Origin: Atherinomorus stipes
Taxonomy: Eukaryota; Chordata; Actinopteri; Atheriniformes; Atherinidae
Assembly: GCA_023101725.1 (NCBI GenBank)
Contig: JALJCO010001050.1
Span: 186,001 to 250,000, forward strand
Direction: 5' to 3'
DNA: 64,000 bases
Each line of letters opens with the position of its first letter. Position 1 is the stretch's first letter. Made by a program: the position numbers and the translations under genes. The notes beneath the pieces were generated by a model. That model saw only the letters and a list, made by a program, of their open reading frames with translations, ran no database searches and was not told the origin of the DNA. This document shows positions 55,926 to 64,000 of the stretch, in pieces.

Positions 55926-58900
55926 ACACTGGTTCAAAAAATGAGTCGATGTTTTTAAGGTGATATCCATTCAGATTAGAGGAGTAAGAAATCTGCTAAT
56001 TCGCTGTATTTATAGCGTGCTTGTTCCAACTACTTCTTTTGGCCAACAGCAACCAATTTATTTTGTCATTGTGGTTTAATGAATGTTATCCCTTTGATCT
56101 TAATTCACAATCGCCTGTAGCTACAAAGAGATAAATACAGTTTGTGGTGTATCCTAATCCTTGGTGTTGACCAGGACGGTCAATAACAGTGTAGTATTGC
56201 CACAGGGTGAGACAATGAACACTGCCTTTCTTTTCTGGCTGCCAGGAGACATCAACAGGGTCGATTGTACTACTGGGATTGGTGACATCATTCGGCTCTC
56301 AGCAAAGCAATCTACACACAAACGCACAAGCCCATCATGGGCTGCCGTTGCTGCAGGCCAATAGCTGTAAGAGAAGTCTTGCACAAAACAAGAGGTCAAA
56401 AAGTCCTGTGCGAAGGGGCGGGTGGAGAACTCCATTGACCTACATCATCAAAAACAGCCATGCTTTCACCACAACTTCTGCATAGAGATATAAGCCTACT
56501 ATCACTTTCTCGCAAACAGGCTACAATAGCCTGCATCTGTTTCAAATACATAATAGTCAGCTTGTTATTAGCCATCTCTACCAACCCCCTCAGAGCTGTC
56601 TGCTGGGGCCTCACTGCTTCAATGGGCCTCTTATGTCTGCAGGGAGAGAAAGCCAGTGCCAAACAAGATTGGCACAGAGGGGGAACAGCGTGGGCACGTG
56701 GGAAAAGCATGGGCGATCCGTGGCTCATCTCGTGATCCAACACAATAAGTTCCAAATGAGGAAGAGCTGGCAGGCAGAAAATAAAACTGTGGGATGAACA
56801 AAACTGAGGGTCAATAGTGTGTAGCCTTGTGACAAGACACTTATTTTACGCCGCAGAACAAAATAAGTCTTAAATCACTACACACAAATTTCCACTGTTG
56901 CTCTTTTAGGACATTTCACTTTAACATATTGAGTTGCTGATGGTGGAAAGTAGAAATTAAACATAAATTGGACTCAAAAACAACCTTTTTTCAAGAAAAC
57001 ATTAAATGGGCCACTGAGTGTCACATATGAAAGCATAGACAACGTAAAATATATCAACTTTGTCAAGGCTGTAATCCACACTGGTGTCACATAATGGTCG
57101 CCTGTTATGGGATGCAAACCATTAACTGTCAGTAGGATCCAGAGAAGCCATGAGTGGGATTTAATATCTGCTGTGTTTGCATGTCCTGAGGGTTTGCTAT
57201 GGAACAAAACAGTTCCAGGACAGCAGCTCTGTTGGAAAAAACACACTGGTGACAGTATCGCCAAGGACTTGCCTCTAAATCAACAAAAGCACGCAAATGA
57301 CAGCAGATGATTCTCACATTTCATGGCCCAACTTTAAGTTTGTTATCTGTCAAACTGCTCTCTGTGTACCATAACAAGTTTGCCTGATAATCCCCTGCAG
57401 TCCTAATGTGTGTGCCTGTGTATGAGAGGAAAGGATAAGAGTGTATATATGGGTGTATACAAAGTGGATTGTGTATTTGTGTGTTGCAGCTGATAAACAG
57501 CCCTCTCAAACTGTAGCATTTGCCCACGCTGATGACATCTCCGCCTGCTCAAGTGAAATTAGTCTTGCCCCGCCTCGATGCAACACAGACACACATATGG
57601 CGTGCACACCCATGCACACATAGATTAAACAAACATCATTTCCCGCACAGGCGTGTGATATGTAAACGTATCAAGCATAGCAGACCCAAAGCACTCCAAA
57701 CTTCCCCTTTCAGCTGAAACATCAACAAACAGGCCGCTTTGCCCATGCAAATTCACAACCCTAAAGGTAGCTAGATGGATATCTCACTCATGATGAACTC
57801 ATACTTTCCTGTGCTCCCATATGCTAATGAAAGGCTTTATGATGTGGACAGGTTGTCAGGGGTTTATAATTACAAGCCTGTGGAGAGGGCAGAGGAGTTG
57901 TAATGAGCCGTGCAGCCTGGTAGGTCCTCTAACTGGAAAGCTAGAGGCTAAACACCTCCTGTGGATCCTCAACGAGTAGCTAGCTCATTGTGCGGGTATG
58001 TCAGTCCCTGTGAAAACATGTGAACTTGCATGTGAAAGTGTTAACTTGAAGGTTAAGTTTGCTCACATTCTTGAGCGGTTCTTTAAATCTCTCAGATGTG
58101 TGTGTATCGGAACAAAAAACAAAAGGCAAGACTGTGCAGAAAACAGCCTGAGGGTTTGTAATTCTATCAATGTAACCATGATATGAAGGTTTTTGAAAGG
58201 AAAGCAAAACATTGCACACCATTCATCATAAAAATGTCTCGAATTTTGCATTATTTTGTTCTAAATAGCTTCCCAGCTTGCTCTGGAAAATGAGACTCTA
58301 ATTCATTGTAGAGTGGGAAACATAGTTGTTTACTACGTTTCTCCCATCTGATAATTTGTTGTTAAGAAGCTGTGTGACTAAGTGTCTTATGGTCTAGCTG
58401 CAGGTCATATTGTCCTAAAACAGGCACTCCCTTTACAACTACTCCTGCTAATTGATTTTTAGGCCACAAATGATAAAATATTTAACTCTGACGTTAATAA
58501 GAGGCTGCTGGTTTATCTCTTTGTGCTGGTCTGCGTTTGACCACAGCTGATTACTGAGACAGACAACAGACGTGGAGGACGAACACTGAAGCTTATTCAC
58601 TGCCGGGAAAGCTTACAGTGGCTTGTGATTTGGCCCTTTAACATCTGTCACAGTCTAAAGTGACCTTTGTATCTGCTCAGTGTTGTTTGCTACTGCTTGT
58701 TTGCCAGAACTATTACTCCACAGGGTTTACAAAGAGCAAGAATAACCAAGCTGAGCCACTGGGCTGTGAATTTAGGAAAGCAGAAGTTTAGTTTTGTGAT
58801 TGTTTTGGCAAAATGATCAGGAAAAAAAAAAGGGAAACTCTCAAAACAGAAAGCGCATTCAAATATGTCAGTCTTTCAAACTCCCCTCTTTCTTTTTGTA

Positions 58901-59845
58901 AATGTGTTTACACCACAAACTATAGCTGGAACACTGACATAAAAATCCCCGCACTTCCCTGAAAGAGGAAACTGATACTGAAGAGAAACTGCTTTCGTCC
59001 TTGGAGTGAAAACAACTAGACCAAGTTATTCTAAAAACAAACGAAAAACCCTAGGAAAGCAAAAGAAAAAAAAAATGCACACTTTGTAAAGGATAAAAAC
59101 ATTCATCTAGTCGTGCTTCAAAAGTCTCTCATAGACAGAAACACATGGGCTCATGGAATTTGCCTCGCAGTCAGTCACATGCACAGGGGTAGTCATTTGG
59201 TAAATAGGCTCTTCGTCTGTTACCCACTCGCTGTCTGACCACTAATTAGGCAATGCCCGGGAGAGACAGGGTTAATGTACAGACCAAAGTAGAAGCAGTG
59301 GGGTAAAAGCGAAGAGGATTATGAGGGCAGAATGATAAAGAGCTTTAAAGTACATGAATCTGTGTCTGCTGGGAAACTTAGTCCTCTCCATCCTTTATTC
59401 CTCATGACCTTTATAAAGAAGGAACATCTACTTACAATAGATCCTTACATGTGGTGTATAGTAAGTCAGTAAGCTACAAGTGGTGACTTCCCTTTGGGCA
59501 TGTAGCTGTTTCAGGTGATATTTGCCTCAGATCATCTAAAGGACCTTTCTTGTTTTTTTGTGCAGGCAAATTTGGAAGTGTGCAATTCAAGCTTTTATTT
59601 TATTAATAAAACTTGAAAAAACTTTTTTTTTTGTCTGTTACTGTGTAGCTGTTTTGGCAGATATTGCTTACTTTGAGTTTTCACACATTGGTCCATCAAC
59701 TTGTCATCCATTTTCTTTGGTGGATCACTCATAAACAGAGGCAGCTCAGCACCATACTAAGGTGTGCTTGCCCTTATACACAAATCCCATTTCCCATCTG
59801 TTTCTACCATCTTGTCTAATTTAGAGCCACATTTGTTGTGGATTA
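55926..59845. other. Unassigned DNA
   Basis: About 3.9 kb with no recognised exon, repeat end or RNA gene. The two overlapping frames at 56154-56755 (about 90-119 codons on both strands) have no motif I know and read like chance frames in a locally GC-richer patch. Confidence 0.55.
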
Positions 59846-59847
59846 AT

Positions 59848-60906
59848 AGTGCGTTCCATTTACCTCTAAACAGCACACTAAAAACTCCTGGGTTAAAAAG
59901 GGACCAACTAATTTCTGGGTTATTTTAACCCAGACATTGTTGACCCAACTTCTGGGTTAAAACAACCCAACGTTGAAATCAATATAACCCAACTTCTGGG
60001 TCAAATATTCAACCCGAAAGTTGGGTAAAAAAAAAAAAAACAACCTTATTTTCTGGGTCAAAGTAACCCAGAAAATGGTTGGTACATTTTTAACCCAACA
60101 GTGGGTCAAAAATAACACATTATGGAAGTTTTTAGTGTGGGGGAAGTGGGAAATGGGAATCACGTCACGCTCCACCTAACTGCGTTCCAGTTCACTGGTA
60201 GGAAATTGAGATAGCAGCGTAGCAAAACAACGTGCTTGCTAAGGCTATTGTTATGAGCCATTGTTAGCACAGCTGGCATTTTAGTTCACATGAAAAATGT
60301 GAATTACAAAACAGCAGTTTCCCCCTACCTCGATATCAAACAATACTATGTTTATGATGGATTTAATGTAACAACATTATTCAGAATTGAAAATAAATGT
60401 AACATTGCAGAAGCTACTACTACTGCTAACACTGGGCGCAGCCATCTTTAATGAGACTAGAGGCAGGAATTTTTTAAAAAACAAACATGCATGTCCATTT
60501 TTTTAAATACTAATGGGTGATGAAGCGCTAAAAACCAAAAATAACGTTTCCACCCACGTCTCTCTCTATTGCCTTGAACAGGCGTGTGCTGCAAAATGCG
60601 CTGCAATTCGGTGGCCGAAAAGTGTAACTATGAAGAAAAAGTGTAGTAAACAACATTATAGCTTCAGTTTGTGCACGCTCCAGTGACCGCTTGGCTCGTG
60701 GCTGCAGTTACCTGAAGCGCCTGTCACGGCAGTCTGGAGTTTTATTTCTTAATCTTGCCTCAAGTCCCTTTAAATGTTTACTCAGAGGTGCCGAGGATTC
60801 TCCGACTTTCCAAGTGGGAAATCCGACCTTGGGGGCCCTTTCATGTTGAAACTTCCCACTCGGAACTGGGAATTTCCAACTTCCAAGGTCAAATGTAATG
60901 CAGCAC
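59848..60906. mobile_element. Repeat S with GTGCGTTCCATT ends, interrupted by a CACTA-like MITE
   Basis: The left end reads AGTGCGTTCCATTTACCTC. The right end is the complement of GTGCTGCATTACATTTGACC. Both sides carry GGGAAGTGGGAAA or TTCCCACTCGGAACTGGGAA motifs. The CACTA-like MITE at 59874-60139 sits close to the left end. Borders are approximate. Confidence 0.45.
59874..60139. mobile_element. CACTA-like MITE built of GGGTTAA/TTAACCC motifs
   Basis: The ends are CACACTAAAAACTCC and the complement of CACACTAAAAACTTCC, as expected for CACTA (EnSpm) elements. The ~240-bp interior contains many copies of CTGGGTTA or ACCCAGA/TAACCCAA in both directions and could form several alternative hairpins. 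No coding capacity. Confidence 0.7.
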
Positions 60907-61704
60907 AACTTCACAAATGCCCCAAAAGGCACTTCAGCCCCCATTTGGAAAGAAAACATGAACAGCTGATGCAGTTGTACTGATATTGATATGTCTGTTT
61001 GTCAATACTTGTCTGTCACATACAAATCAGTACCTGTGTATGAGCTTGCTTTGCAACCTTTTTTTATGTCTAAAGAGAATGATTCATTATATATAATATA
61101 ATGATTTATGATCAATATATCTGATATATGATCAAATATATAAGGAAGGAGTAGGACAGTCCAGATGTACCCTTTCAAAATAAGCCACAGAGCAGCTAGA
61201 TAATGGGCAGGATTGAAGAATGGCCATAGACCAAGCGCAACATCTGTGCTTCCCAGCTGAAATCGTCTTTACCAACATAAGCCCTGACCGAGAGCTCACT
61301 CCGGCTTGTTTACATCACTGAGTTCACTGCATCACAGAGTGGATATGCAACAGTGTGGTAGGAAAGCAAAATCTGAGCAGTCAAAGCAGATTGCAGAGGT
61401 TTATTAACCACTCTAACATTGAAGCTGCTCCAGGAAATGAGAGTTAGATGAATAGCTCACCAGAAAACAGTGAAGGATCTCTCCAGAGTTGCTGAAGAGG
61501 GCAGTCAGTGGCTCTGGTGCAAGAGAATGGACTGCAGATGGGCCTCAGCAGGGTAGATGATGTCTTCGGGATGAGCTCAGGACGCCGAGGTTCACTGCTG
61601 AACCTTGCGGTGACATCATTGGCTGATCAGCGAAACACTGAAAAAGGAGGGTGTTCACTTGATAACCCCGTAAAGCACCATCATTCAAAATGTGTTGTTT
61701 ATAC
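60907..61704. other. Unassigned DNA
   Basis: Nothing recognised except a short AT-rich palindromic patch (ATATATAATATAATGATTTATG) near 61089. Confidence 0.45.
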
Positions 61705-61712
61705 CCTTACAG

Positions 61713-61906
61713 CAGAGGTGTCCAGCTCCGGTTCTCGAGGGCACAATCCTGCAGGTTTTCCATGTCTCCCTTCTCCAACACACAGCTGACTCAAATTCAG
61801 AGGCTTTTAGATTCATTTAATTTGAGTCAGCTGTGCTGGTGCAAGGAGGCATGGAAAACCATCAGGACAGCGTCAGGACCTTGAGGACCGACTTTGGACA
61901 CCACTG
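61713..61906. mobile_element. hAT MITE, 194 bp
   Basis: The ends are CAGAGGTGTCCAGCTCCGG and the complement of CAGTGGTGTCCAAAGTCGG. The inner ends continue with TTCTCGAGGGC and TTGAGGACCG. This is a very common fish hAT-derived MITE type. The flanks CCTTACAG (61705-61712) and CCTTAAAG (61907-61914) form an imperfect 8-bp duplication that was later used by element C1. Confidence 0.75.
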
Positions 61907-61912
61907 CCTTAA

Positions 61913-62544
61913 AGGATAAGTTTTTTTTTTTTTTCAACCTGGACCTTATTCCTAAGAGTATATACCTGCATTTACTCACCGGTAAAATTTCTGCATCTCT
62001 TTGACTCCTTCGGAAGATATTTTATTGAGTCGCCCTTTGGTGTATAATGGCAGAGACTGGGCAGCATCAATATAACGCATTATCTGCAGCAAAACTCCTT
62101 GATTTTTGCCAATACTTTAAGTAGAATGAATGAACAAACGAACGAGTGCTATTGTCCTGTAAGTCCAGATTTAGCTTTCCGTTAGTTATCAGGGTGTTCT
62201 ACACACTTTTCGGGGCCGCGCGTTCATAATTCGCACTTCCGTACAGCTGAGGAGAACAGTTCGCTTCCCAGACAACAACAAAAGCACGATTTGTGAAACT
62301 GAACTCACAGGACAATAGTACTCATTCGTTCGTTCATTCTACTTAAAACATTGGTGAAATCAAAGAGTTTTGCTGCAGATAATGCCTTATATAGTGGCTG
62401 CCCCGTCTTCGCCATTTTACTGGATGTACACAGAGGAGCGACTCAACGTAATATCTTCCAAAGGGGTCAAAGTGATGCAGAAATTTTACCAGTGAGTAAA
62501 CTCCTAGAAATAAGGTCCAGGTTGAAAAAGAAGAAAGTTATCCT
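61913..62544. mobile_element. TTAA-flanked foldback element, family C copy 1 (632 bp)
   Basis: TTAA flanks lie at 61909-61912 and 62545-62548. The arms are long inverted repeats of about 245 bp: TTTTTCAACCTGGACCTTAT, GGTAAAATTTCTGCATC, GGAAGATATT, GCATTATCTGCAGCAAAACT and TAAGTAGAATGAA with their complements. The centre is about 130 bp of unpaired sequence. A half copy is at 34645. No transposase. Confidence 0.88.
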
Positions 62545-62548
62545 TTAA

Positions 62549-62738
62549 ATACAACCCAAAGGAGCATCTTTTGCACACTGCAGAAAGGTAAGAATGTATC
62601 CACAGCAGACCAAACATTTAAAAAATTTTCTTTTAATAAACATCATGCACCATGTCACAAAGCTCTAATCTTCTCCAACTGCTTTGTTGACGATGACTGT
62701 GAGTTCTCTGTACTCCAATGGCCTCCGCAGTCAGATCT
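62549..62738. other. Unassigned DNA
   Basis: No feature recognised between C1 and B3. Confidence 0.4.
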
Positions 62739-62957
62739 CAATGGGCTCTATGCACGACTCCACTACTTCCTGAACTTAAGGTAGCTCCTTTGTTTCCTGT
62801 CTCTCATTACTGGACAGACTGATTAATCCAGGTGTGCCTGGCCAGTTACTGAGGTCAGGCACACCTGGATTAATCAGTCTGTCCAGTAATAAAAGACAGG
62901 AAATGAAGGAGCTACCTTAAGTTCAGGAAGTAGTGGAGCTGTACATAGAGCCCATTG
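62739..62957. mobile_element. Palindromic MITE B3, most intact copy
   Basis: The left arm starts CAATGGGCTCTATGCACGAC and the right arm ends GTACATAGAGCCCATTG. Inside are CTTCCTGAACTTAAGGTAGC, GGACAGACTGATTAATCCA and GGTGTGCCTG, with complements. The arms meet around CCAGTTACTGAGGTC, so the whole 219 bp can fold into one hairpin of about 100 bp. The superfamily is unknown. Confidence 0.8.
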
Positions 62958-64000
62958 GACGGAGCAGCTGGGATGTGGTGTAACAGGGATTCTTATCATG
63001 GATGTGCAGCTGACAAATCTGCAGCAACTGTGTGATGCTATCATGTCAACATGGAGCAAAATCTCTGAGGAATGTTTACACCTTGTTTGATTCATGACAC
63101 AAGAATTACAATAAAAGGGGGTCCAACCCAGTACAAGCAACATTTACCGAGAGTTTTTTAAGAGTTATATTGAAAATGGGTGGCATCCTGACCCCACACA
63201 AGGAGTAACTTTACAGAGGATCCCTCTAATCTCAGAGAGGCATATATTATAAGATTTGGAAGTAGCACACTACAGTATATTCTTACAATTATGTAGTCAG
63301 AAGCAGCAAACAGTAAGCAATGCACCACCTCAGGAAATCTCAAGTAATCTCAGATGATCTCACGGGGAGGCAGACATAAACAGTATGGACACTGTTGTGC
63401 AACAACTTGCTCCAACTTTGACTGTTTTTTGGAAAAAATAATAATAATCAGGATGTTTATAAAGTCATTTAAAAGGTTCAGAGAGACACATTCAAAGAGA
63501 GAAAGAGAGATAAGATTTCTGTTCCAAGCTTGTTTGATGTTATTGAGGTGGACTTGATGAGTTTAAAAGCTGTTTGGGTTGTTGAAGATTGGATCTGTAA
63601 ATCCCTCACTTGGCCAGATACTCTGAGGCTGAACATGCAATGCATTAAGGTTTCAGACAGGATTTGTCCTTCAAACCTTAGGAGAGTTGAAGAAGGGTTA
63701 AATTATCCCCAAACTCTTGCAATATGACTGTTGCTGTTAGAAATCAAGGTTACGGATTCATCTCACTGGTTGAATAAATGCATAAAATGGAATAACATTT
63801 CTAAAGAAAACCTTCTTCTTCACACAAAGGAGATCAAGTACAAACAATCCCACACTATGTTTCTGGGAATGTTTCAACATATTACCCATAATGCTCCACA
63901 TGCTTCCTTTATTCTGATGCAAACACTCTTTTTTTCTGTCTGGAGATGTTGGTGCGTTTTGAAAAGCGTTTTTCATGTGCATATTTTCTAATTGTGTGCT
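62958..64000. other. Unassigned DNA to the window end
   Basis: No exon, RNA gene or repeat ends recognised. The short frames near 63.4-63.99 kb have no known motif. A gene or element reaching in from the right cannot be excluded. Confidence 0.45.

Noticed and set aside
56396..56755. 119-codon minus-strand frame with an overlapping 91-codon frame on the other strand
   Set aside because: Neither product has a motif I recognise and no splice or conservation argument is available, so I treat both as chance frames.

Overview
The window looks like intergenic or intronic DNA from a ray-finned (teleost) fish. It is AT-rich and has CA microsatellites. It is packed with DNA-transposon families typical of fish: Tc1-like, IS630-like, hAT, Harbinger-like, CACTA-like and many TTAA-flanked non-autonomous elements. 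It also carries a Ty3/gypsy LTR retrotransposon, a Penelope-like remnant and LINE 3'-tail motifs. I found no host protein-coding exon, rRNA, intact tRNA gene or CRISPR array that I can defend. Species-level placement is not possible from this sequence alone.

The best-supported feature is a complete, young-looking gypsy-type LTR retrotransposon on the minus strand at 16836-25232. It has two 1138-bp LTRs, a 4-bp target duplication (GGCG), a primer binding site matching the 3' end of tRNA-Pro, and a polypurine tract. It also has an intact gag ORF (459 codons) and an intact pol ORF (1547 codons: protease, reverse transcriptase, RNase H, integrase), with no env. Gag and pol overlap in the -1 frame. 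The overlap holds a GGGAAAC slippery heptamer, a 7-nt spacer and a predicted H-type pseudoknot (9-bp and 7-bp stems), which is a textbook -1 frameshift signal. Each LTR also carries a perfect 65-bp internal direct repeat about 0.8 kb apart.

Layout from left to right. 1-3.9 kb: unassigned DNA with simple repeats. 3.9-5.0 kb: IS630/Tc1-like element with a decayed transposase start and a secondary insertion. 7.4-8.9 kb: TTAA-flanked element A1, then a self-complementary repeat. 12.1-15.7 kb: a four-level nest (MITE G, then TTAA element A3, then palindromic MITE B1, then a 2.66-kb hAT element). 16.3-25.3 kb: TTAA element A2 split by the gypsy element. 26.2 and 38.8 kb: two members of a foldback TTAA family (D). 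28.3-30.8 kb: a Penelope-type tail, a foldback MITE, and element E1 nested in a further repeat. 33.5 kb: E2. 34.6 kb: half of family C. 40.0-42.6 kb: Harbinger-like elements and a LINE tail. 44.6-48.3 kb: a CACTA-like MITE, TTAA element F and two Tc1-like deletion derivatives. 49.3 kb: A4. 51.3 kb: Penelope-like GIY-YIG remnant. 54-56 kb: LINE tail, small TTAA hairpin, A5, B2, tRNA-like SINE fragment and a foldback MITE. 59.8-62.96 kb: nested S/CACTA pair, hAT MITE, C1 and B3. The remainder is unassigned.

The nested insertions give a relative chronology. The TTAA elements and MITEs came first. The hAT element and the gypsy element came last, and the gypsy is the only element here that still encodes a complete set of mobility proteins.
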